Source: Gambelia wislizenii (Eukaryota > Chordata > Lepidosauria > Squamata > Crotaphytidae). Taken from it: 64,000 bases of DNA. This document shows positions 15,201 to 27,200 of the stretch, piece by piece; position 1 is the stretch's first letter, and every line of letters starts with the position of its first letter. The position numbers were made by a program, and so were the translations under genes. The stretch is from positions 215,496,645 to 215,560,644 of the forward strand of contig JAUMIR010000005.1 of assembly GCA_030847615.1 (NCBI GenBank). The letters are read 5' to 3'. The notes under the pieces were generated by a model, which was given only the letters and a program-made list of their open reading frames with translations, was not told where the DNA came from and ran no database searches.

Positions 15201-18200
15201 ATACATGGCTAGTTGTTCAGCAGATGGAACTTTAAAGGTATGTTTTGAGATTCTCAGTTGTGGTATTTAAAGTCAGGTTCAAGTACCTTCTGACTTTTTG
15301 TTCTATGCTGGAAACGAATTTTAGAATCTTTCAAAATAAAAAATTACAACTGTGCCTTGTGCCCATGGTGGTGTTGGCTGAGGTCAAGAATCAGTTCATA
15401 TATAGTTGTACATTGATGTTTTAACCGAAGTGATAATCTTACTGCTTTGATACATGGTCAGACTTCTAGTCAGCCTTTTAAAAAAAAACTTTCACTTGGA
15501 TCATGAGTTAACATAAAGTAGGCCTGCTGTGTCCGTGGCCTCCAGATCTGCAGATTTAACTAACAACAGATTCAAAATATTTTTTAAAAAATAAAAATTC
15601 AGGAAGTCTAATAAAACAAGTGCCATTACATATGGAGGGAGAAGAAAGGAACCAAAAAGCACTCTTACCCGGTGACTTTTCCAGATGACTAGATGGCCAT
15701 CTGTCGGGAATGATTTGATTGTGTATTCCTGCATGGGTTTGGACTGGATGGCTCTTGTGGTCTCTTCTAACTCAACCTGGAGTTCAGCCAGGCTACGGAC
15801 ATAAGAATCATATTCTATAATTCCCACTTATGTCCGTAGCCTGGCTGAGCTCCAGGTTGAAACTCAGCATGCACATCCAATGCAACCAGGCCACGAAGCA
15901 GTCCCAGGGCAGCAGCAGAGGTGGTGGCAAGCCCCAACCACCAGGTGCACTTTCTTCAGACTCCCCCACCTCCAGGGAGCCCACTAGCTCAGAGTGTTCT
16001 GCCTTCTAGCAGCTTCTGAAGGACCATGGCTATTAGTGGTGTCACTCCTGCACATTCATTTGAATGAATGAGCAGGAACACTGCCTCTTCAGAAGCTGCT
16101 TGCCACCCTTGGTGGAGCTGTTCCTGCTCATTTGCGAGCCCAGAACGTACAACCCCTCCGCCTTCCTAAAGAACACTCACACACTATGCTTATTTCTAGC
16201 CATAATTGTATTGATTACATATTCAGAAAATATGGTTAAATACAGGTTAGTAAAGACATTGTTGGCAATAAATGGCTGCAATTTGCAAGCTAAATGGTTG
16301 GCAATAATGGCATGGGTCATGATCTCTGATAGGTTCCACCAATCTGGATCAATGGCTGTCTGTCGGTCAATCCCGACTCGCCTGGAGGAGAGAGATGATG
16401 GCTGAGCCGATCCGCTCAACTCTCTCTCCTCCTCTCCAAGCAAGGAAGCGTTAGCAACTGGAGGCAGGGTCTCACTTGAACTTGAATTTAAACTTGAACT
16501 TGACGTTGTACTAGAACTTGAGCTTGATAGAGACCCCCTATTCCTCCCTCCATTATCACGACCCATGACATCCGCCTTGCAAACTGCAACAAGGATAAGT
16601 GTAATGTGCTAAAAGGGAGGGTGAGCAGGTCTTCGGCTCCTAGGAGCAAGAATGTGCGGTGGCTGCGATGGAGCTGCCTTATATCAGCTCCGTCGCAGCA
16701 TTACCCGCATCATTGGCCATGCTGCCGCCCGGCCGGATGTCCCTCCCCTTGAGAGCTGGCCAGCCAATCAGGGCCAGACAGCTGTCCCGCCTGTCTCAGC
16801 TGCGGGGGGTGCTGGGAGAGAGACCGGGAAGGCATGGCGGCCCCCATGGTGACCGCCCATGCGGTCGCTCCACCTGCCCCCCCATGGGGTTGGGGGCTGC
16901 TCCTGGGAGGGCTACAGCTGGGGTGTGCCAGTCAGGCCGCAAAAAGGTCCGCCAGCAAGCAGCAAGCCCCCTTGTTCAAGCATGATCAAGTAGGAGCCCT
17001 ACCATTGCCAATCGCTGTGTCCCTGCTGAAGCTGCTTGAAGGAAGAAGCAGGAGGGTGGCAGGCTACCTGGAGGTGGAGGAGTCCAAAGAATGTATGCTT
17101 GGCGACCAGGGCTTGCCACTGTTTCGGCTGCTGCCCTATGCCATTTTATAAATAGGGTACTTTAGCATCCTTGTTTTTGAAATCTGCACAGGGTCCTGGA
17201 ATCAAGGTCCTGTGAATACCGAGGGCCCACTGTATTTTTAAATTAGGATATGCCATTTTGGAAGAACAAGGGACACCTGGTACATAACCCCCATTTATCT
17301 CTTTAAGTAAATTTCTGTTCTACTACTTCTGCTTTGTATATTTGTTTTTGGCATGTCCTCACTTTGGGCTGGCTGGCTGTGACTAATAAATAGAGTTTAT
17401 GCAGGATTAGATATGATCTAAACTAGCCTCTTGGCCCCATAGTTTCCTTCCCACTCTGTACTGCTGCTAATCGTAGGAACTCTGTGTATTCCTCTACTGC
17501 AGTTTGTGAATTAGTATAATAGCAATTCTTATGGTGTAAAGTGTTTTGCTATTTTCATTTACAATGGGCCCTTGGTATCCATTGGGCTTTGGTTCCAGGA
17601 CACACACCCCCATGTATACCAAAATCAAGTCCCATTATATACAATGGCATACTAAAATAGTGTCCCCTATGTAAAATAGAAAAACCAAGGCTTGCTTCTT
17701 GGAATTTATTTATTTGACTATTTTCAAGCCATAGATGGTGGAATCCATGGATGCTAAATCCATGAATACAGAGGGCTGACTGATTTATTCTCACAATAAA
17801 TATATCTGGAGTTATTTAAACTCCAGGTATGTGCAGGGCATTTAAAGCTAAATCTCAGTTACATTGTAGTGTACATTAAAGTGCCCTGAATTCTTGTTAA
17901 CAGTGTTTCAATGAGAAGTTCAAAAGTATGTCACCATTATTCATAAAAATTTCAAATAGATGCTAAGAAAAACTGTGGGCAATAAATAAATGTAACATAT
18001 TTTTATAATATATTTTTAAAATATTCTGTTATGCTTCACTGTAAGAAGTACAACCTCAGAAGGAGACTATGGAGATAGGAGCATGTTTAATTTTCACAAC
18101 AAAAGGCTTTGGATGCCATTCATTCCTGTAGAGGGAACTTGAAAGCACAACATTTGGTAGCACAGTTGCAAGAAAGCAAAGCCTGCCCCTCTGCTTTGAC

Positions 18201-21200
18201 ACCAGGGGACCATTCATACTACCTTGTACACCCAAGTGTCCTTGTAATATACCAACCCTCTCTGATCATCACATCTATTATAATGCCCATTATTTTCTTG
18301 ATATCATTTTATACATGCTCAAAAAATGCATGGCCAAGCAGAAGTAACTGAGTCCTTCTGTTCTTTATTTGACAATTAGAGGTAAATCAGTTCAGATAAG
18401 CTAGATGTAGGAAATTAACTGATATCAATTTGGTTTTTTGATTCTAATATGTTTGTGATGCTGAAAACAGATTGTTGGCCATAGTACCGTACCTATAAAT
18501 TACTGAATAAACTGTTTGCGTCTGTATCTGGATACTTACAGATATCTTTAAAATGAAAAAAAAATTCCAAATTGCTAGCTAACATGAATTTTGTCTTTTA
18601 CCACATTGACATTTCAAAAGGCTTAACTTGGTATGCTTATTTTATTTATTTCTAAAGCTTTGGTATGTGCATTCAGCAAATGAACTGAAAACTATCGATA
18701 TAGGAGATTTCTTCAGAAATATGGACGAATACCGAGATGATGTGGAAGTGTTAGTGAAATGTTGTTCATGGTCATCTAATGGTACTACAATAGTGGTAGC
18801 AGCCAAAAACAAGCTTTTTGTAAGTATTTAATAGCATGTCAGTGGTAGTGACATTCCTCTGAGTAACTGTTGTTTTCAGTTGGTATTTGAAATTCCTGTA
18901 CATCCAGTCTATTTTTTTTAGATGGAGAAAAAGGCTTGGCTTTGCTATCTGACGATTGGTACTTGATTCTCCTTAGAAATCACTACTACATTTTTAAACG
19001 GAGTGGAGGAAGAAAGTTGAGAGGGAAGGGGAAAACACAGACCTGGAGAATCTATTAATCCTGCTCAGATCAAGATTAACCAGGGATAGGGGATGTTTGG
19101 TCCACCAGATGTTTATGAACTGCAGTTCTTTAGGGCTGATGGAAGTTGTCATCCAGTAAAAACCGGAAGGCCACATGTTTTCCACTTCTGGCGCAGAGCC
19201 TTCAGTCAGGTGCTCTCCTCCAGGCAAGAATTAATAAACACACACACACTCTCTTTTTTCCTTGTTTATTTCCTCTATCTTGGAGATAGCCATGTTATAA
19301 TAGGATTGCAGGATAAATTGCTGTCATATCACTCTCTGATTGCCAGCCTTATCCAGAAAAAGGTAGCTGTTTGGCAATTATCCCTTCCTCCACTATAGTT
19401 TTGATATCAACCAGCTTAATACTACGAGGCAACAAAGACAATACCCCCATCCCTGATAACGCAGGACAAATAACTGTTAAGTGTTACATCATTACCAATA
19501 TTAACTATATTTAATGTTAACCAGGGTTTAAAGCTGATTAGCAAATGCTGCCTAAGTGACTATGATAATTCTTAACCACAGTTACCTTTTTGCTGGCAAA
19601 ATGCTGTGCTGCATTTAAAGCAGGTAGAAGAAGATTTGTAAAGATGAGATGTGTATTGCGAGTGTGCAAATTCTGCAGTTAAGAGATCACTGATATTATA
19701 TCTGCACTCATTCTGAGTAGAGTTATGCTATTTTTACAATAAGCAGCTCAGAGAGTAAGCTCTCATCTTCTAAAAATTCATTCATTGGCTCTATGTAGAT
19801 GCACTCTTTTAAGGAATAAAATGTGTTGAATGTTTTGATGAGATCATTTGGATGCATTGATAAGTGAGATTTCTACATAATTCTGGTTTATTGGGAGCAA
19901 AGCAACATGCTGGTGTTAATCAGCAAGAACAGCTGAGCAAACCACAGGCCTTCTATTCATGATGTCCAAACCTGATAATTCAGTTTGTCTACCTTGAGGA
20001 GCCAGAGAAATAAATCTATAACAAACTGTGTGATTTTTCTCTGGCTTATTGTTTTTATGTAAACATTGTTAGTCTTTTTTAAAAGAAATGTATGTGCAGT
20101 TTACAGAAAGAAAATTTTAACTCTTTGAAATATTTCAGCAGGCTTTCACAAGGCTTTGTGAGTACAAAAAACAACAACTTTAGTTGAATTTAGAGATGAC
20201 TTTAATGAATTTATGAAATAATTAACATACACAGTGTTTTGGGAATTTTACACTTGAATTCTTAAACTGTTTTGGGACTAATACTGACATAATAAATGCT
20301 TTTTATTCAAGCTTTGATAATACAGCTTTTTAATTATGGTTTGCAAAAATAGTATGCTTTTGAGGATTAGTAGCAGCACTCAGAAATGTTTTCCTCTTTA
20401 ATGAATGTTAAATCTGTTAATAGTCTATTATTTATTATAATTGTATTTATGGTTTTAAAAGTGAAATGCCTAAGATAATTTCACACTAATAAAATGTTTG
20501 AAATTAAACAGAATGTGTGAACGATTATTGATGCAGTTTTAATTTGTGGAGGGTTTGTACATGAATCCTATATAGAAACTTTTTAGGCTGATAGACAGCA
20601 CTGTTCCCAGCATAAAAGCAGGTATGATGCTGGATCCAAACCAACTTTGATCAGTGACAGTCAGTGTAAAACAAAAATAAGGAACAGTTATGGCCGAAAT
20701 CCAGTGTCATGGTAGAAGCTGTCATCTTTTCCCTGCAGCTCTCTGCATTCAATGTGACTAGAACAATTGTCTTAAAACGGCTATTATCTTTTCAGCTTTT
20801 TGATACTAAGACCAGTGATTTGTTGGCAGAAGTCCTTATAAGCCACCACAGTACTATTCAATACTGTGATTTTTGTCCAAATAGTCAGATGGTAGCAGTT
20901 GCTTTATCACATTATTCTGTGGAGGTAAGTAACTGTGTTTAATAAAATGTAAGTAATTCCTTTCCATTTGTTTTGGTGGATGATTTTACAGTGGGGAGGG
21001 GGGTAGCTCCAGCGTTTGTTTTCAAGAAGCGTGAACGTTCAGTCCCTGTTATTTACAAGTAGGATGGGTAAAGAATCTTGGGACTAAGATTCTGGAGTTC
21101 AGCTGTCAATCAGAGTAAATAGTACTGAGCTTAGATGGACCAGTGGTCTCACTATGTAAATGCAGTTTGATATGTTCATGTAACTTTTGAATGGAGTCAG

Positions 21201-24200
21201 GCTCATTTGACCAGTTAGAGCTGTTTTAGATTGAAGACTCTCTACTTTTTCCTGAAAGCTCCTACTGGTGTCCTACTGAGACATGTCACTTAACATCAAC
21301 CTTAAGACATCAATGGCTACTGTTAGATTTTTTAATATGCCCTAGTTATCTCCCTAATCTATAAATAGTTAGAACACTTGGATATATAACAACATCAGAC
21401 TTTTTCACACTGGCTAAAAAAACCTCATGGAGGTCGAGAAGAGGACAGTGCTGTCCTGCTTCCAGCGATTGATTTCGCACGACGCCATTCTCCTCCCATC
21501 CTTTGTTCGGGCTTCCTCTGTGCTGGACAGATGAGAAGGTGTCACTTTTCAGTGACAGAAACCTTTCCTGTCCCTCCAGCACAGAGGAAGGATGGGAGGA
21601 GGATGGTGTCGTGCAAAATCGCTCGCTGGAAGCAGGACAGTGCCATCCTCTTCCCGACCTCTGCAGGATTTTTTTAGCCTGTCTGAAAAAGTCCATCTAC
21701 TGGTAAAGTATACCTACTGTTAATTCTAGATTTTTATTTATAGTTTGCTAACCTAACCATTTCAGATGGAAAAAATTACTACTTTGTCCCGATGAGCCTC
21801 TGTAAAACCCATGCATTTTGCCCAGCAGCAAGTTTTGGCCTTTCTGAAACATCACCTTGGTGCAGAATGATAAAATAAGTCCTTCAAGCAAACATGGTCG
21901 AATATGAATTCTTGTAAAATATTATGCGTATTAGAATAATCAGACTAGTCTATTTCCATTTAAAAGTTCTGAAATTAACCTGGCACTGTGTATCTTGAGA
22001 GCTCAGTGTGTTATTTGCTACCAAAAATGTATATGCATTAAAAATATTATAAATGTGTCAGTTTAATAGCCTTAATATGGAAACCATTCACTGAATTTAA
22101 TAATTAAACAAGACATTTATTTTGCCTGAATTAATGTGTGCCCACCCAGAGTCTAGTGGAAGTGATCAGATTCTTGCAAACGAACATAATATGGGGCTTA
22201 TTTGTCTCCAGTGTTCATCTCATTGAAAATAATAGGATTCCCTATTATTTCAGGTATCCATGGGGGGTTCTTGGAATGTATCCCCTGCAGATACAGGGGT
22301 CGAACTGTATTATTTGCTTGAATTTCTCTTTTTTATACAGTGTCCCATATATACAATGGTAAAATCAAGGTTTACATTTTGGAATTTTCTTGGGGCGTGT
22401 GTGAATATTTTCAAGCCATGGATGGTTGAATCCATGGATATGGAGGGCCAACTATAATCATGTATATTTTATGTATATGTAATATTATATAGTTTGTATA
22501 AATTATATAACTGCTAACAACTTACTCACTCTAGAAGAGTGATATAATATTTTAATACCACTTTAAAAACTCTGTTCAAAACTCACTATCAAAGGATACC
22601 TATCTGTTCTAAATGTGGTAGTTTTCAAAGAAGTAGCTGTGTTAACTTTTGCAACATAAAAAGGAGGAAGGGAGGTGGAGGGGGGTGAAGAAATGTGGTA
22701 CCATTCAGTAATGCCTCCAAAGAAATGGGTTTATTATTATTATTATATCCATGACATCTCACGTGAAAATAAAAACCAGTTAGTTTTAAAGGTGCTACCA
22801 CAATTCTTTTTTCCCTCTGCCTTCCTTATTGCTTTTTATATTTTAAGTGTGGATTTCTGAAAATGAAGTCTATAGATATTGACTCATTCACAAAAGCACT
22901 GGGTGGAGCACCAAGTAATTGGGGAATAACAGCAGGAGAAGACTATTGCCTTCATGCCTGCTTGTCAGCTTCTCATAGACATCTAGTTGGCTGCTCTGGG
23001 TACAGTATGATGGACTAAAAAGGCCTTTGGTCTGATTCACCATTGCTGTTTTTATCTACTTATGTTAAAAGTATAAAAGAAAGATGCCTCAAATAGTCAC
23101 CATAGTATATAGTATGGCTTAGTTTTTTAAACTGTTCTGTATTTACTTCAGATATGGAATATTGAATCCCTTTCCAAAATAGCTGACTGTCGCGGACATA
23201 TGAGCTGGGTGCATTCTGTGACATTTTCTTTTGATGGCTCTCTATTTCTCACTTCTTCTGATGACCAAACAATAAGGGTAAGTTTATCCCCCCCCCGATG
23301 TTTTCTAAGAATTGTATTGCTTATTTAACAAGAGGCAAGAGAGAAATTATTCTCTATTACTATATTATAACCATAGATTTCCAAGATTTACTTATAGGTC
23401 AAATTCAGAATTATAACAATGCATACACAAAACCTTGATATCTTTGAATATTTCCCCATTTTCCTCCCTAGTTTTGATGATGATGATGATAGTAATGGAA
23501 ATACAGTAGGACCTACATATCTGCAGGGGATTTGTTCTGGGCCCCATCACAGATGGTGAAATCCGTGGATAATAACAAACACCGCCACCACTGGAACTCT
23601 CCTGGGGAAGAGAGGGGGAGAAACCAGAACCCACCTACTGCCCACTGCGTCAGAACCCACCCACCTACCACGGAGAAGGGAGGGGGAGGCGAACTCGCCT
23701 CCTCCCTCTCCCACCCACCCACGTCGCCATGACCATTCACGGATAATTGAATCTGTGGATGGCGAATCAGTGGATACAGGAGTGCTACTGTAATGCTAAT
23801 AATAATATTTTCTTACCTACCGTATATTCCGGCATATAAGACGACTGGGCGTATAAGACCACCCCCCCCCAATTTCCAGCCAAAAATCTAGGCTTAGGCA
23901 TATATTCGCCAGATAAAACCACCCCCCAAATTTGGCTGGCTGGGGGAGCCTTGCCAGCTGATCCTCTTTGTTTCCCAACTCATGAGGATCTCCTCGTGAG
24001 TTGGGAAAGCGAACAGGATCAGCCGGCAGGGCAAAATTCGCCCCTCTCTTCAACCTTCCAGTCAAACTGGACTCGAAGGTGGAGGAAAGGGGCGAAAATG
24101 CCCAGTTTGCCTCAGCAGCCCCCTTCCCTCCGTCTTGGCTCTTCCGAAGGGGACCAAGGCGGGGGAAGCGGGGGCGGCTGTGGCAAACCCATAGATTCGC

Positions 24201-27200
24201 CCCCTCTCCCCACCTTCAAGGAAGGTGGGGAGAAGGGGCGAACATGCCCCGTTTGGCTCCATAGGGAGGACGCGGGGCCGTGGAGCCAAACCCCGGGATT
24301 CGCCCCCTCTCGTCACCATCAAGGGAGAGGGAGCGAATCTAGGGATTTAACTCCACAGCCCCTTCCCTCCTTCTGGGCTCCCTCCTCCCGCGATTCCCCA
24401 ACCCACAGGAGGCTGCCCAGTCTCCTGGTGGGTTGGGGAATGCGGGATGGCCAGCTGGCTGGGGGGGTGGAGGGAGGGGGCTTCGCAGCGACCCCCCCTC
24501 TCCAAAGCGTGGCTTTGGGAAAGGGGGGGCTGGGCGGAGGGGGCTTTGCAGCCACACCCCCTCTCCAAAGCGAGGCTTTGGGGAAGGGGGGTGGCTGGGC
24601 GAGGGTGGATGGGGCGAGGGGGCTTCGCAGCCACCCCCCCTCTCCAAAGCGAGGCTTTGGGGAAGGAGGGTGGCTGGGCGGCTGGGGCGAGGGGGCTTCG
24701 CAGCCACACACCCCTCTCCAAAGCGAGGCTTTGGGGAAGGGGGGTGGATGGGTGGAGGATTGCTGGGTGGATGGGATGAGGGGGCTCCGCAGCCACCCTC
24801 CCTCTCCAAAGCAAGGCTTTGGGGAAGGGGGGTGGATGGGCGGAGGGTGGGCTGGTGACAGGGAGGAGGGGGCTTCCCAGCCACCCCCTTCCCCAAAGGG
24901 GCGATTCCGCGCCTTTGGGGAAGGGGTGGATGGGCGGAGGGTGGCTGGGAGGAAGGGCTTCCCAGCCACCCCCCCTCTCCAAAGCGAGGCTTTGGGGAAG
25001 GGGGGTGGCTGGACGGAGGGTGGCTGGGTGGCTGGGAGGAGTGGGCTTCCCAGCCACCCCCCCTTCAAAGCGAGGCTTTGGGGAAGGGGGGTGGATGGGC
25101 GGAGGTTGGGCTGGTGACAGGGAGGAGGGGGCTTCCCAACCCCCCAATGGCGCGATTCCGTGCCTTTGGGGAAGGGGGGTGGCTGGGCAGGTGGTGGGCT
25201 AGGCGCAGGGAGGAGTGGGCTTCCCAGCCACCCCCCCCAACAGCGCGGTTCCGCGCCTTTGGGGAAGGGGGGTGGCTGGGCAGAGGGTGGGCTAGGGGTA
25301 GGGAGGAGTGGGCTTCCCAGCCACCCCCGCTCCCCAACGGCGCGATTCCGCACCTTTGGGGAAGGGGGGTGGATGGGCGGAGGGTGGGCTGGTGACAGGG
25401 AGGAGTCGGCTTCCCAGCCACCCTCCCTCCCCAACGGTGCGATTCCGCGCCTTTGGGGAAAGGGGGTGGCTGGGCGGAGGGTGGGCTGGTGACAGGGAGG
25501 AGTGGGCTTCCCTGCCACCCCCCCTCCCCAACGGCGCGATTCCGCACCTTTGGGGAAGGGGGTGGCTGGGTGGAGGGTGGGCTAGGGGCAGGGAGGAGTG
25601 GGCTTCCCAGCCACCCCCCTCCCCAACGGCGCGATTCCGCGCCTTTGGGGAAGGGGGGTGGCTGGGCGGAGGGTGGGCTGGTGACAGGGACTAGTGGGCT
25701 TCCCAGCCACCCCCCTCCCCAACGGCGCGATTCCGCGCCTTTGGGGAAGGGGGTGGATGGGGGGCAGGGGGCTGGGAGGAGGGGGCGAATCCCAGGGTTT
25801 GGCTCCATGGCCACGTGTCCTCCTCCTGGGCTTCCTTCGGAAGGGAGCCCAGAAGGAGGGATTGGGGTCGCGGAGTAAAACTGGGCATTTTCGCCCTTTT
25901 CCTCCACCTTCAAGGAAGGTGGGGGAAAAGGGCGAATCTAGCGGTTTGCCTTGGCAGCTGCAGAGGCGATCATGTGGCGGCCGCGGCAAACCACAATGTT
26001 CGCCCCCCTCCTCTGTCTCCGTTGCTCCCCAAAGGGGGAGAAGGCAGAGGAGCGGGGCGAATGAACTTCAAAACACTTTGCTTCACCCCCCTGCCCCATG
26101 TCCTGCCTCTTCGCTCAGTTTGCGAAGAGGCAGGAGATAGGCAGGCAGGCGAAGCAAAGTATATCCGGCGTATAAGACCACCGTCAATTTTGGAGGGCAC
26201 TTTTGAGTGCTCAAAAGTCGTCTTATACGCCGGAATATACGGTACCTCTCCCTATGGATTGTGGTGGGAAACACCAGACGGACACGGGCACTTTTGAGTG
26301 CTCAAAAGTCGTCTTATACGCCGGAATATATGGTACCTCTCCCTATGGATTGTGGTGGGAAACACCAGACGGACACAGAACAGATAAAAACACAAACACC
26401 AATGAAAAATACATAATAAAGTAAAAGAACATCAGTTGAAAAGCATACATATTAAAAAGAATCAATCCATAATTTAAAAACTAATAATTTAAAAACCATC
26501 TGGGTAGGCCTGATGATCTTTAATGATGTTTTAATGCAGACAACATATCCAGCTGTTGAACCTTTTCCAGCAGATCATTCCACAATTTGGGAGTGGCTGA
26601 TGAAAATGTTTAACAGTTGCCAGCCTGGTCCTTGCTAACTAAATGCCCTTCAGAATACCTGAGTGTATGGGGAGGATTATACAGGAGAAGTCGATCCCAT
26701 AGGTAATCTGGGCCCAAGCCATGTAGGGCTTTAAAGATGACACCCAACACTTTGCACCTTGCCTGGAAACTAATTGGCAGTCAATGAACTGATTTTAAAA
26801 TAGGTGTAATATAATTACTCCTAGATGCACCAGTAACCAAACTGGCTGCCATGTTTTGCTCTGATTGAAGTTTCTGAACTTGGTACAGAGGTAGCCCAAT
26901 GTACAGCAATTGCAGAAGTCCAGTTCTGAGGTTAACAGTGCATACACTACCATCTTTAGTTCCTCCAGCTCTAGGAAGGGGCACAGCTGGCATATCAGCT
27001 AAAGCTGATAGCTGGAACAGCCAGGAGTGCTTACTGTCAAGGCTGTCATTTGGAGTGATGGATCCAGAAGCACCCCCAAGCTGTGAACACAGTCTTTCAG
27101 GGAGAGTGTAACCCCTCCAGGACTGGTTGACACACCTCCAGCCACAGGTTAGAACCCTTAACAGTGAGCACTTCCATCTGTCTGGATTCAGTAGCAGGTT

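Larger units (their letters stand above)
15518..17232. mobile_element. Tigger-like element split by a GC-rich composite insertion
   Basis: The left part (15518-15635: AGTAGGCCTGCTGTGTCCGT, then ATCTGCAGATTTAACTAACA) and right part (about 17140-17232: CCATTTTATAAATAGGG, GGTCCTGGAATCAAGG, ending GAGGGCCCACTG before TA) look like the two ends of one Tigger-like MITE. About 1.5 kb lies between them: a CR1 3'-end fragment, a hairpin, and a GC-rich stretch with inverted arms. The splitting is an inference from the flanks. Confidence 0.55.

Noticed and set aside
16652..17151. Overlapping + frames in the CpG-rich stretch
   Set aside because: Overlap in several phases with no known similarity; they follow from GC content.
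24450..25775. Regular repeats that could suggest a CRISPR array
   Set aside because: The units are contiguous, palindromic and diverged with no unique spacers, and the genome is vertebrate.
23951..25913. Long open frames on both strands (up to 388-399 codons) rich in Gly, Pro and Trp
   Set aside because: They lie entirely in the GC-rich minisatellite and repeat with its unit. Low stop density is a result of GC content and unit structure; frames exist on both strands and several phases.
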